Source: RUG11237 sp050874665
Lineage (GTDB): Bacteria; Bacillota; Clostridia; Lachnospirales; Lachnospiraceae
Reading direction: 5' to 3'
Length of the DNA stretch: 64,000 nucleotides
Assembly (NCBI GenBank): GCA_050874665.1
Contig: JBNMLC010000003.1
Location: 1-64,000, forward strand
A program made the position numbers and the translations under genes. Positions 37,532 through 46,419 of the stretch are shown piece after piece (within the stretch, counting starts at the first letter, position 1; each line of letters begins with the position of its first letter). The notes below the pieces were generated by a model. The model searched no databases, was not told the origin of the DNA, and saw only the letters and a list, made by a program, of their open reading frames with translations.

Positions 37532-38587
37532 TTATTTCCCCCAGTTTTCTAATTCAAATCGTAATGCAGCCAACAGTTCTTCTTCCTTTACTTTACGGAT
37601 AATTTTTCCTTTTTTTATAATCAGTCCTTCTCCTTTTCCGCCTGCCACACCAATATCCGCTTCTTTTGCTTCGCCGGGTCCATTCACCACACAGCCCATA
37701 ACTGCTACCTTAATATCCAGGTCATAATCCGCTGTCATTTCTTCGACTGCATTTGCCAATCCAATCAAATCAATCTGTGTTCTTCCACACGTTGGACACG
37801 ACACAATTTCAATTCCACCTTTTCTAAGACCTAACGATTTTAAAATCATCTTTGCTGTCTTAATTTCCTCTACCGGATTACCTGTCAATGATACACGCAT
37901 GGTATCTCCAATTCCCTGATACAATAAAATTCCAAGTCCTACCGAAGATTTCACATTTCCCGAAAACAATGTACCCGATTCTGTAATCCCAATATGGATA
38001 GGGTAATTTGTTACCTTAGCAAGCTCCTCATGTGCTTCTATACACATAGGCACATTAGAAGATTTGATACTGATAACTAAGTTATTATACTCAAACTCTT
38101 CCACCATTCTCACTTTATCCACAGCACTCTCTACAATACCTTTTGCCGTAACTTTTCCATACTTTTCTAAGTACTCTTTTTCCAAAGAACCACTGTTTAC
38201 CCCTACACGAATCGGGATATTCTTTTCTTTTGCCTTTTCTACCACTGCTTTTATATTTTCCTTAGAACCAATATTTCCGGGATTGATTCTTATTTTATCT
38301 GCACCGTTTTCCATAGCAGCAATCGCAAGACGGTAATCAAAATGGATATCCGCTACCAACGGAATTGAAATTTGTTTTTTAATTTCAGCAAGAGCTTTTG
38401 CCGCCTCCATTGTAGGAACTGCACAGCGGATAATTTCACACCCTGCCGTGGTAAGTTCCCGAATCTGAGCAACCGTTGCTTCCACATTCTCTGTCTTCGT
38501 ATTCGTCATAGACTGAATTAAAATAGGATTACCTCCGCCTATCTTACGATTCCCAATTTGAATTACCTTTGTATTTTCTCTATGCAT
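37532..38587 (-). CDS. ispG: 4-hydroxy-3-methylbut-2-enyl diphosphate synthase
   Basis: Iron-sulfur enzyme of the MEP isoprenoid pathway. The N-terminal TIM barrel has QSMTNTKT and VADIHFDYRLA; the C-terminal 4Fe-4S site has Cys in SCPTCGRTQIDL near 266 and GCVVNGPGEAKEADIGV near 300, with Glu in the last motif. 351 residues is the usual length. It lies between rseP and polC, near dxr, as in most Firmicutes. Confidence 0.96.
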   Translation of the reverse strand: MHRENTKVIQIGNRKIGGGNPILIQSMTNTKTENVEATVAQIRELTTAGCEIIRCAVPTMEAAKALAEIKKQISIPLVADIHFDYRLAIAAMENGADKIRINPGNIGSKENIKAVVEKAKEKNIPIRVGVNSGSLEKEYLEKYGKVTAKGIVESAVDKVRMVEEFEYNNLVISIKSSNVPMCIEAHEELAKVTNYPIHIGITESGTLFSGNVKSSVGLGILLYQGIGDTMRVSLTGNPVEEIKTAKMILKSLGLRKGGIEIVSCPTCGRTQIDLIGLANAVEEMTADYDLDIKVAVMGCVVNGPGEAKEADIGVAGGKGEGLIIKKGKIIRKVKEEELLAALRFELENWGK

Positions 38588-38598
38588 TTCGTTAACCT

Positions 38599-39642
38599 CT
38601 ATAAAATTCTTTTGATATCATTAATCATAACAAAAACCATCAGTGCCATTAATAATATGATACCTACAAAATGTACCACGCCTTCTTTTTCCGGCGGTAT
38701 TTTCTTTCCGCGAATTGCCTCGATAATAAGGAACACCAATCTTCCTCCATCTAGTGCCGGCAATGGTAATAAATTCATTACACCCAGGTTGGCACTTAGG
38801 AGAATAGAGAAATTCAACATACTCATTAACACCATAAAGGTACCATATTGGCTGCTTTGTTCATAAGTGTCACTGATTACATTTACAATTCCCACTGGTC
38901 CTTGCAATTCTGTGGCTTTTACTTTACCAGTACATAACATTTGAAGACTCTTAAACACATATTTAATCCACCAGCGAACTTCATATACACTGTATTTTAA
39001 GGTTTGAAAGCCGTTTCCTTTTATTCTGTTGCCTGACTGCATACCCATCAAATAATAACCGGCTTCCTCATCATATTTCGGAGTAATACTCACCTTATGT
39101 TTTTCTCCATTTCTCTCATAAGTAAGTTCTATCTCATCTCCACCATTTAATTGCATAAACAAACTAACTTCACGGTATACTTTCACAGACTCATTATTTA
39201 GCTTTATAATTTTATCGCCTGTCTGTAAACCAGCCTGCTCCATTGGATACCCTTCTACCAGTTTGTCAATAATTGGTGCATCATAGCCCATACAGCCAAT
39301 CAATATAATAGAAAAAACAAATGCAAGGATAAAATTAAAAATCGGACCGGCTGCTATGACAGAAATTCTTGCCCATACAGACTTTTCCTGAAAAGAACGG
39401 GATTTATCATAATCTTCTTCCGTTGTCATACCATCTTCACCAAGCATCATACAAGAACCACCAAAAGGAAAAAGTTTAATACAGTATTCCGTTTCTCCTT
39501 TTTTAAAATGCACAATTCTCGGTCCCATTCCAACGGAAAACTGGGTGACACAAATACCATTCTTCTTCGCCAGAAGGAAATGTCCTAATTCATGTATAAT
39601 TACAACAACACTAAAAATAACTAATGACCAAACTATCTTCAC
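38599..39642 (-). CDS. rseP: Site-2 membrane zinc protease RseP
   Basis: Intramembrane protease that cuts signal peptides and anti-sigma factors. HELGHFLLAKK near residue 17 gives the zinc site and LPALDGGRL near 290 the third ligand region, with a PDZ domain between (residues 115-190). The last membrane helix is present. I place the start at GTG 39642, one base past the dxr stop, because GGTGG is 4 bases upstream; the longer frame begins at TTG inside dxr. 347 residues. Confidence 0.93.
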   Translation of the reverse strand: MKIVWSLVIFSVVVIIHELGHFLLAKKNGICVTQFSVGMGPRIVHFKKGETEYCIKLFPFGGSCMMLGEDGMTTEEDYDKSRSFQEKSVWARISVIAAGPIFNFILAFVFSIILIGCMGYDAPIIDKLVEGYPMEQAGLQTGDKIIKLNNESVKVYREVSLFMQLNGGDEIELTYERNGEKHKVSITPKYDEEAGYYLMGMQSGNRIKGNGFQTLKYSVYEVRWWIKYVFKSLQMLCTGKVKATELQGPVGIVNVISDTYEQSSQYGTFMVLMSMLNFSILLSANLGVMNLLPLPALDGGRLVFLIIEAIRGKKIPPEKEGVVHFVGIILLMALMVFVMINDIKRIL

Positions 39643-39643
39643 T

Positions 39644-40786
39644 TTACCACCTGCTCTCAATCATTTCATATACGGATTTTTCTACTTCTAAAATCTCATC
39701 CACAGATGGATTTTGTATTATCCTATGTTTCTTCATACATGCTTCTATAATTTCTACAATTTCCAAATACTTAATCTTTCTATCCAAAAATTTTGCAACT
39801 GCCAGTTCATTTGCTGCATTGAATACGGTTGGCATGGAACCTCCCTTTCTAGATGCCTCTAATGCCAGAGCTAATCCTCGAAAGGTTTCTGTATCCGGCT
39901 TTTCAAAGGTCATCATTCCTAATTTTGCAAAATCAAGACGTTCTCCTGCAAGAAATTTTCTATCCGGATAATATAATGCATACTGAATTGGAAGTTTCAT
40001 ATCCGGTGTACCTAATTGCGCTATAATTGCACCGTCTTTGTATTCTACCATAGAATGAATTACACTCTGTGGATGAACCACTACTTCAATCTGGTCTAAC
40101 TCCATACCAAACAGCCATTTTGCTTCCATCACCTCTAAACCTTTATTTACCAAAGTAGACGAATCAATGGTGATTTTTCTGCCCATTGTCCAGTTCGGAT
40201 GCTTTAAGGCATCTTCCACCTGAATATGTTCTAATTCCTCACGCTTCTTTCCACGGAAAGGACCACCAGAAGCGGTAATGAAAAGCTTACTTACCTGTTC
40301 TTTTTTTCCACCTTGCAAGGATTGGAAAATCGCACTGTGTTCACTATCTACAGGAAGAATTTGTATGTTCTTTTTCTTTGCAAGTGGCATAATAATATGA
40401 CCCGCGGTTACTAATGTCTCCTTATTTGCCAATGCAATATCTTTTCCTGCTTCAATAGCTGCTATGGTAGGTCGGATTCCAATCATGCCCATAATGGCAG
40501 TCACTAAAATTTCCACCTCAGGAATCACTGCAATTTCTAACAAGCCCTCCATACCGCATACTATTTTTATCGAAATGTCCGACAATCTTTCTTTTAACTC
40601 TTTTGCCTTTTCTTCACTTGCCATGCAGGCATACGCAGGCTTAAATTCTCTTACCTGCTTTTCTAATAGGTCTACATTATTTCCTGCTGCCAGAGCAACC
40701 ACTCTTATATCATTATTTGCTCTCACTACATCTAATGTCTGCGTACCTATAGAGCCTGTAGAACCAATGATAGCTATATTCTTCAT
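39644..40786 (-). CDS. dxr: 1-deoxy-D-xylulose 5-phosphate reductoisomerase
   Basis: Second step of the MEP pathway. NADPH-binding GSTGSIGTQTLDVV at residues 8-21, metal site VDSEHSAIFQSL near 148 and NWTMGRKITIDSSTL near 205 are all present. 380 residues is standard. It follows cdsA by 30 bases and runs into rseP. Confidence 0.96.
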   Translation of the reverse strand: MKNIAIIGSTGSIGTQTLDVVRANNDIRVVALAAGNNVDLLEKQVREFKPAYACMASEEKAKELKERLSDISIKIVCGMEGLLEIAVIPEVEILVTAIMGMIGIRPTIAAIEAGKDIALANKETLVTAGHIIMPLAKKKNIQILPVDSEHSAIFQSLQGGKKEQVSKLFITASGGPFRGKKREELEHIQVEDALKHPNWTMGRKITIDSSTLVNKGLEVMEAKWLFGMELDQIEVVVHPQSVIHSMVEYKDGAIIAQLGTPDMKLPIQYALYYPDRKFLAGERLDFAKLGMMTFEKPDTETFRGLALALEASRKGGSMPTVFNAANELAVAKFLDRKIKYLEIVEIIEACMKKHRIIQNPSVDEILEVEKSVYEMIESRW

Positions 40787-40815
40787 ATTGTTTTCTTTAA
40801 CCTCTTTTCTTACTC

Positions 40816-41646
40816 TTATGCTAAAATAACAAACAAGAAATAAATTACCGGTGCTGTAAATATTACACTGTCAAAACGATCTAATATTCCACCATGACCG
40901 GGAATTATTTTTCCATAATCCTTGATTTCATAATTACGTTTGATGGCAGAAGCCGCCAAATCGCCAATTTGTGAAAGCACGGCGCCTGTTGCTCCGATGA
41001 ATGTAAACAACAGCATCGGACTAATATTCGTTGCCATACTGTTATTAAGTACAGCACCATAAATTGCGCCCACAATTGCAGAGCCTGCAATTCCGCCAAT
41101 GGAACCCTCAATTGACTTTTTAGGACTTAATTTGGGTGCCAGTTTATGCTTTCCAAGTAGCATTCCTACACAATATGCAGAAGTATCGCACACCCAGGAG
41201 CATACAAATACCAGCCACACTAAGTACTGTCCATATCCTTCTACCATTCTTATCTTATAGATAAACGAGAGCATAACACCTACATAGAAAAAGCCAAAGA
41301 AACAAAGCCATATATCATATGCCTTATATTTTGGAAATGTAAAAACGTATACTGCCATCAGAAGAATCAAGTACAGAAGTGATATGATTTCAAAATAATT
41401 ATTTTGTGCCACCACATTGCACATCTTATTTTCTCCCAATAACAAACATATATAAAATACTATGCATATAACGTAAGAAAGCATTCCAAGTATATTTTTT
41501 TGATTTTTTAACACCCTGTTTAACTCAACCAATCCCACAAGCGAAATAAAAAGAGTAAGACACCACAAGGCAGTTCCGCCTAAAATAAGTGCCACAGCCA
41601 GAATAATCACTAACACAATTCCACTAATCAGTCTTGTTCTGAACAT
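40816..41646 (-). CDS. cdsA: Phosphatidate cytidylyltransferase
   Basis: Makes CDP-diacylglycerol for phospholipid synthesis. Polytopic membrane protein of 276 residues with the family signature spread over SPKKSIEGSIGG and IPGHGGILDRFDS near the C-terminus. Start ATG follows GGAGGAGTAGT, one base after the uppS stop. Confidence 0.95.
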   Translation of the reverse strand: MFRTRLISGIVLVIILAVALILGGTALWCLTLFISLVGLVELNRVLKNQKNILGMLSYVICIVFYICLLLGENKMCNVVAQNNYFEIISLLYLILLMAVYVFTFPKYKAYDIWLCFFGFFYVGVMLSFIYKIRMVEGYGQYLVWLVFVCSWVCDTSAYCVGMLLGKHKLAPKLSPKKSIEGSIGGIAGSAIVGAIYGAVLNNSMATNISPMLLFTFIGATGAVLSQIGDLAASAIKRNYEIKDYGKIIPGHGGILDRFDSVIFTAPVIYFLFVILA

Positions 41647-41647
41647 A

Positions 41648-42355
41648 CTACTCCTCCTTTACGCCTCCGTATCTTCGTTCTCTTTTGTTATAATGAGCAA
41701 TTGCCTTTTCTAATTCTTTTTTGCTAAAATCAGGCCAATGCACATCTGTAAAATAAAATTCTGCATAAGCAAGCTGCCATAAAAGGAAATTTGACAAACG
41801 CAATTCCCCACTGGTACGAATCAGTAAATCCGGATCTGGAATTCCCCTGGTATCTAAATAATCCGCAATACATTCTTCTGTAACAGCCTCCGGCTCTAAC
41901 CTTCCACTCTTTACATCTTCTGCAAGTTGTGTAACAGCTCTTCTTATTTCGTCACGACTTCCGTAATTAATAGCAATCTGAAAATGAAGTCCGTCATTAT
42001 CTTTCGTAGCCTCTTCCAACTCTATAATCCTTGCCCTGATATCTGCATCTAATCTGCTAATATCTCCAATTACTTTTACACACATTTTATTTTTTTGTGC
42101 TGTCTTGATACATGTTTTCATGTAGTTTCGTAAAAGTTTCATCAATGCATCTACTTCATCCTGAGAACGCTTCCAGTTTTCTGTAGAAAATGCATATACG
42201 GTAAGATATTGAATTCCCATATTGTACGCTTCTTCACATATCACTTCTACATTTTTACTTCCTTGTGCATGGCCATAATTCCTAGGCATCCCTTTTGACT
42301 TTGCCCAACGTCCATTCCCATCTAATATAATCGCCACATGATTAGGTATGTTCAT
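41648..42355 (-). CDS. uppS: Isoprenyl (undecaprenyl) diphosphate synthase
   Basis: Builds the C55 lipid carrier for peptidoglycan. cis-Prenyltransferase motifs: ILDGNGRWAKSKG at 10-22 with the catalytic Asp, YAFSTENWKRS near 70, RTSGELRLSNFLLWQ near 190 and YAEFYFTDVHWPDF. I start at ATG 42355 with GGAGGAGTTAG upstream, giving 235 residues; the open frame continues 15 codons upstream without similarity. Confidence 0.95.
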   Translation of the reverse strand: MNIPNHVAIILDGNGRWAKSKGMPRNYGHAQGSKNVEVICEEAYNMGIQYLTVYAFSTENWKRSQDEVDALMKLLRNYMKTCIKTAQKNKMCVKVIGDISRLDADIRARIIELEEATKDNDGLHFQIAINYGSRDEIRRAVTQLAEDVKSGRLEPEAVTEECIADYLDTRGIPDPDLLIRTSGELRLSNFLLWQLAYAEFYFTDVHWPDFSKKELEKAIAHYNKRERRYGGVKEE

Positions 42356-42420
42356 CCTAACTCCTCCAAATTCTATCGTTCTTATGGTATTTATCTGCAT
42401 TTCCTATATAAACTATAAAC

Positions 42421-42453
42421 TTATAGGGCACAGTAGTCTACCATGCCCCATAA
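42421..42453 (-). repeat. Inverted repeat between frr and uppS
   Basis: TTATAGGGCA and TGCCCCATAA form an imperfect 10-base stem in the 100-base gap between frr and uppS. The flanking ATAAACTTATA also occurs on both sides. The transcript has no U-run after the stem, so it is more likely a processing or partial attenuation site than a full terminator. Confidence 0.4.
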
Positions 42454-42455
42454 AC

Positions 42456-43007
42456 TTATACAGTAAGTATTTCCTTTGATTTTTCATCAATTGCCTTATC
42501 GACTTCTGCAATGTATTTATCCGTTAATTTCTGTAACTGATTTTCTAAATCTTTAATTTCATCTTCTGAAATCTCTGTTTTGGCAAGTTTTTTAAACGCA
42601 TCATTTCCATCACGACGGATATTACGAATGGCAACTTTTGCCTGTTCTCCCTTTTTCTTAACATCTTTTGCAAGTTCTTTTCTTCTGTCTTCTGTAAGTT
42701 CTGGGAAAACTAAACGGATTACCTTACCATCATTTGTAGGGTTAATTCCTAAGTCAGAACAAAGAATTGCTTTCTCTATTTCTTTAATCAAAGAAGCTTC
42801 CCACGGCTGAATCTGAATCATTCTAGGCTCTGGGACTGTAACATTCGCAACCTGCTGCAAACTTGATGGTGTTCCATAATAATCTACTCTGATTTTATCT
42901 AAGACATGAGGATTGGCTCTACCTGCTCTGATGGTTCCAAACTCACTGATTAAATTATCATATGATTTCTGCATCTTTTCATCATACTGTGTTAATCTTT
43001 CATCCAT
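42456..43007 (-). CDS. frr: Ribosome recycling factor
   Basis: Splits post-termination ribosomes together with EF-G. The sequence has the family pattern GTIRAGRANPHVLDKIRVDYYGTPSSLQQVA (as short motifs, residues 26-56), IQPWEASLIKEIEKAI and RKELAKDVKKKGE. 183 residues is standard. It is 15 bases after pyrH, with AGGAGG ahead of the ATG. Confidence 0.97.
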   Translation of the reverse strand: MDERLTQYDEKMQKSYDNLISEFGTIRAGRANPHVLDKIRVDYYGTPSSLQQVANVTVPEPRMIQIQPWEASLIKEIEKAILCSDLGINPTNDGKVIRLVFPELTEDRRKELAKDVKKKGEQAKVAIRNIRRDGNDAFKKLAKTEISEDEIKDLENQLQKLTDKYIAEVDKAIDEKSKEILTV

Positions 43008-43022
43008 TGTTTTGTTTTCCTC

Positions 43023-43718
43023 CTAAACGGTTACTTTTGTACCTGTAAACTTACCATTTACGGTGTTTACGATACTATTCTTTTCATTTAAACCAAATAC
43101 CATCATAGGCATTTTGTTTTCCATACACATAATAGACGCTGTCATATCAACAACTGCTAACTTGTTTGCAACTACTTCGTCAATTGAAATCTCATCGTAT
43201 TTTTTAGCCTTTGGATTTATCTTCGGATCACTGTCATATACACCATCAATTGCTTTCGCCAGTAAAATCACATCTGCTTCAATTTCAATAGCCCTTAACA
43301 CTGTCGCTGTGTCCGTTGAAAAATACGGATGTCCGGTGCCTCCTGCAAAAAACACTACCATATTTTTGGAAAAGTATTTTTCTGCTCTATCTTTCGAATA
43401 GAGTTTTGAAAAATTGCCGCATTCAAATGGCGTCAGCACTTGAGTCATCATACCCACAGAACGGAAAATCTCAGAAACATAAATACAATTCATAACTGTA
43501 GCCAGCATTCCAATCTGATCAGCCTTCGTACGTTCTATTGTTTCACTGCTTCTTCCTCTCCAGAAGTTACCTCCACCGATAACAATTCCTACTTGAATTC
43601 CTGAATCCACTAACTGTTTTACCTGATTTGCCACCTCTGTTACGGTAGGTTCATCAAATCCTGTCTTTTTTTCTCCTGCGAGAGCTTCACCACTTAATTT
43701 TAATAATACTCGTTTCAT
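43023..43718 (-). CDS. pyrH: UMP kinase
   Basis: Phosphorylates UMP to UDP. Amino acid kinase fold: KLSGEALAG at residues 7-15, GIVIGGGNFWRGR near 45, GGTGHPYFSTDTA near 127 and YDSDPKINPKAKKYD near 165. 231 residues. It normally follows tsf directly in Firmicutes; here the HXS island and two envelope genes intervene. Start behind AAGAGGAAAAG. Confidence 0.96.
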   Translation of the reverse strand: MKRVLLKLSGEALAGEKKTGFDEPTVTEVANQVKQLVDSGIQVGIVIGGGNFWRGRSSETIERTKADQIGMLATVMNCIYVSEIFRSVGMMTQVLTPFECGNFSKLYSKDRAEKYFSKNMVVFFAGGTGHPYFSTDTATVLRAIEIEADVILLAKAIDGVYDSDPKINPKAKKYDEISIDEVVANKLAVVDMTASIMCMENKMPMMVFGLNEKNSIVNTVNGKFTGTKVTV

Positions 43719-43730
43719 TTACTTTTCCTC

Positions 43731-45074
43731 TTATTTTTCGTCAAAAATTCCCTGTACGTCTACTTCACTGTTATAGCACTGTGAGAATGTTCCTTCAATA
43801 ACTGCACCACTGTTAATCTGCACAGAACGAGATTTAATGTTACCCATAACAACTGCTGATGTATCCACAACAACAGGTCCGTTCACATCAATATCACCCT
43901 TTACCGCTCCTGCAATCACAGCGGAGGTTGCAGAAATATTACCAATAATAACTGTTCCGTTTCCAACCTTTACTGTCTCATCACTGCAGATTTCACCTTC
44001 AATTCTTGCCTGGTTTACAAAAATCTCAGAAGCTCTTGAATTACCATTCACTTTACCTGAAATAGTAAGCTTTCCTTTACAGGTAACATTACCTGTAATA
44101 TCTCCAACCACTTCAATAGAACCGTCTGATTCCACGTCACCTTTAATTCTCATTCCTTTTGTAATCACCGCAACATCTTCACTTGTTGGTGTGCCATCAT
44201 CCATAATTGTTGTTTGCTCTTGTGTAAAACTTTCCATTTCATTTGCTTCCATTGCCATATCATCTTCCTCCTGATTACTTGTTTCTTCTATTGATTCATT
44301 TTCATTCATGAAATCGTCCAATGTTAATTCTTCTGCAAGATCCTCTTCCTCTAACTTAATTTCTTCTGTATGAAGCTCTGCAAATAAATCATTTTCCGGC
44401 ATTTTAAATTCTTCTGTCTCCGGTTCTGTTACCGCCTCGTTCTCTGATTCTTGTGTAGTTTCTTGTAGCATATTCATATCAAATGATTCCTGCAAAAACT
44501 CTTCTGATACATTATCCTGCGCTTCTTCTGCTGTTTGCTCTTCTTCTATTGCTTCCGGTTCTTCTGCTGTTTGCTCTTCTTCTACTGCTTCCGGTTCTTC
44601 TACTGTTTCCTCTTCTTCTATTGCTTCCGGCTCTTCTACTGTTTCTTGCACTTCTCTGACTTCTTCCACTTGTTCTTGCTCTATTTCTTCCGCAATATTC
44701 TCCGGTTCTTCTTCCTCTATCACAAAAGTTTCCTCCTGTGACTCTTCTTTTGCTTCTGCTTGTTGCGGTTTTTCAATTTCTTCTACCTGCTCTATTTCTT
44801 CTGCAAAAGCTTCTGGTTCTTCTTCCGCTATTTCTGATGTTTCTGATGCTTCTTCTTCTGGAATTATAAATTCTTCTTCCTCTGTACTCTCTTCTAAAAT
44901 CATCTCGTCAGAAGCTTCAACTTCTTCCTCCGGAATCACAAATTCTTCCGCAATATCTGTCGGCTTTTCCTTATCTTCTTTTTCTTCAAGCTTTGTCAAC
45001 ATTTCTTCCTCAGACGGCATTAATTCGCTGACGGCCTGAGATAAATCCTCTTTAAAATCTTTAAAAAAACTCAT
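43731..45074 (-). CDS. Bactofilin with a long acidic repeat region
   Basis: 447-residue protein. Residues 1-300 are very rich in Glu and include a 12-residue repeat (EEPEAIEEEQTA) copied three times. Residues 305-440 are a bactofilin beta-helix, with hydrophobic and Gly repeats (KGMRIKGDVESDGSIEVVGD, GKLTISGKVNG). Bactofilins polymerise at the membrane and help cell shape. The start overlaps the deacetylase stop by 4 bases (ATGA), so they are coupled, and pyrH follows 12 bases on. The acidic tail is longer than in model bactofilins (often 100-200 residues in all). Confidence 0.82.
   Translation of the reverse strand: MSFFKDFKEDLSQAVSELMPSEEEMLTKLEEKEDKEKPTDIAEEFVIPEEEVEASDEMILEESTEEEEFIIPEEEASETSEIAEEEPEAFAEEIEQVEEIEKPQQAEAKEESQEETFVIEEEEPENIAEEIEQEQVEEVREVQETVEEPEAIEEEETVEEPEAVEEEQTAEEPEAIEEEQTAEEAQDNVSEEFLQESFDMNMLQETTQESENEAVTEPETEEFKMPENDLFAELHTEEIKLEEEDLAEELTLDDFMNENESIEETSNQEEDDMAMEANEMESFTQEQTTIMDDGTPTSEDVAVITKGMRIKGDVESDGSIEVVGDITGNVTCKGKLTISGKVNGNSRASEIFVNQARIEGEICSDETVKVGNGTVIIGNISATSAVIAGAVKGDIDVNGPVVVDTSAVVMGNIKSRSVQINSGAVIEGTFSQCYNSEVDVQGIFDEK
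44523..44630. repeat. 36-base in-frame tandem repeat, three copies
   Basis: Three nearly identical 36-base units (44523-44558, 44559-44594, 44595-44630), plus a part unit, code for the EEPEAIEEEQTA repeats in the bactofilin acidic region. Copy number probably varies between strains. Confidence 0.85.
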
Positions 45075-46054
45075 CTGTACTCCTCCATTTTCTCCCTTTC
45101 ATTGTTTTCAACCTCATCTGCTTTGATATGCTGTATCGGTTTTACATTTTCTGTGATGGGAAGAATATCCACATCCATTTCCTGTAGCTGTTCAATCAGC
45201 ATTGGCAATGCTTTGACTGTATTCGGCTTATCCGCCGCATCATGCATTAAGACAACAGAATTATGATATAGTCCTACATCCCGAAGTACGTTCTGTACCA
45301 AAGTTTCGGGTTCTAACGATTTGCTGGTGGCATCTCCACTGGACACATTCCAGTCAAAGTATGTAATATCCTCTTCATTTAAATATTTAATGAATTCCTG
45401 CATACCAATATTACTCACCAAATTGCTGCTTCCACCGGGAAATCGAAATAATCGTATATCTTCTCCCGTAGCCTCCTTCAGTAACGCTTTCTGTCGTTCA
45501 ATATCTTGTGCAAAAGCTTCCACTGACTGATAAATTGTACTATACTGATGGGAATAAGAATGCATCCCCAGAGTATGACCCTCTTCCACAATTTTTTTGT
45601 ACATTTCCATCGAATAGTCATCCTCTTTCCCTACCACAAAGAAAGTTGCTTTTACATTATATTCTTTCAAAATTGCAAGAAGCTCTTCTGTTCCAGTACT
45701 TGGACCGTCGTCAAATGTCAGATACACTTTCTTTTTTCCATCATCCTCTTGTTCAGCCTCTTCGTCCGTTTCCGTAGTTTCCGGCAACTTGCTTGCAAGA
45801 ATTTTCGCTTCTTCCTGCTGCTTTCTCAATGCCTCTTCCTCAGCTAACTGCTCTTGCTTTTTTGCATCTTCCCGCATTTCATATAACTGATTAATCTGCT
45901 TTTGCATAGTACCCACTTTTACCAGTAAGCACACACACATAATGATAGGAATTAGTATTGCACAAATTAACGTAATTATAATTGCGCGTTTCATTACTTT
46001 TACACGTTTTTTTCTCTTTTCTAATTCAACATTTTTGTCATTGTTCTGTTCCAT
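45071..46054 (-). CDS. Polysaccharide deacetylase (NodB-type), membrane anchored
   Basis: 327-residue protein from ATG 46054 (GGAGAGTAGG upstream). A membrane helix at about residues 22-44 anchors it; a coiled-coil follows, and a NodB domain at 115-300 shows YLTFDDGPSTG, the zinc site HSYSHQYS and FRFPGGSSN. Such enzymes remove acetyl groups from peptidoglycan or secreted glycans. It is the first gene in the run leading through bactofilin to pyrH; the substrate is inferred to be cell wall. Confidence 0.88.
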   Translation of the reverse strand: MEQNNDKNVELEKRKKRVKVMKRAIIITLICAILIPIIMCVCLLVKVGTMQKQINQLYEMREDAKKQEQLAEEEALRKQQEEAKILASKLPETTETDEEAEQEDDGKKKVYLTFDDGPSTGTEELLAILKEYNVKATFFVVGKEDDYSMEMYKKIVEEGHTLGMHSYSHQYSTIYQSVEAFAQDIERQKALLKEATGEDIRLFRFPGGSSNLVSNIGMQEFIKYLNEEDITYFDWNVSSGDATSKSLEPETLVQNVLRDVGLYHNSVVLMHDAADKPNTVKALPMLIEQLQEMDVDILPITENVKPIQHIKADEVENNEREKMEEYR

Positions 46055-46097
46055 CCTACTCTCCGCTATAGACTTTTTTCTGTCCCTCTCAAAGGAC

Positions 46098-46124
46098 AAG
46101 GATAATCATATTCTGATTATCCTT
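46098..46124. other. Hairpin upstream of the deacetylase gene
   Basis: AAGGATAATCA pairs with TGATTATCCTT (11-base stem, 5-base loop), then ATCTTTTT on the plus strand. On the minus strand it lies 44 bases ahead of the deacetylase start, in the leader. It could be a terminator for plus-strand antisense transcripts or a leader hairpin; no plus-strand gene ends here. The rest of the 365-base gap to 46419 is AT-rich. Confidence 0.45.
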
Positions 46125-46259
46125 ATCTTTTTGCTTACGAAGTACCAAGTTATATAATAACATATTTTCAGTTATTCGTACAGTATTAATTTTTTTAATA
46201 TTTAATATTTTCCTTCCCAAAACCTTTTCTTACTTTTCACATATGTTCTTGAATTTTTT

Positions 46260-46340
46260 CTAACTTTCCTTCTTATCACTAAACGCATTTTCATAATCTA
46301 AGTTTTTCTTGCCACTATATAGGTTTCTTTTCTTCTTCAT
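46260..46340 (-). CDS. Possible 26-residue basic peptide
   Basis: A short open frame, too small for usual gene calls, begins at ATG 46340 behind AAAGAGGAACTAT (GAGG six bases ahead, an excellent ribosome site) and ends at 46260. The predicted peptide is highly charged: it starts MKKKRNLYS and ends FSDKKES. It lies 80 bases downstream of the last unrecognised gene of the HXS cluster, in the same orientation. Not similar to anything I know. It may be a real small protein or chance; a separate in-frame extension of the gene before it overlaps the same stretch. Confidence 0.3.
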   Translation of the reverse strand: MKKKRNLYSGKKNLDYENAFSDKKES

Positions 46341-46419
46341 ATAGTTCCTCTTTTTTATTGTAATCTCTTATGCTTCTTAACTCTAAATTTTCGAATCTCT
46401 TATTAGCATTGCTAGCAAC

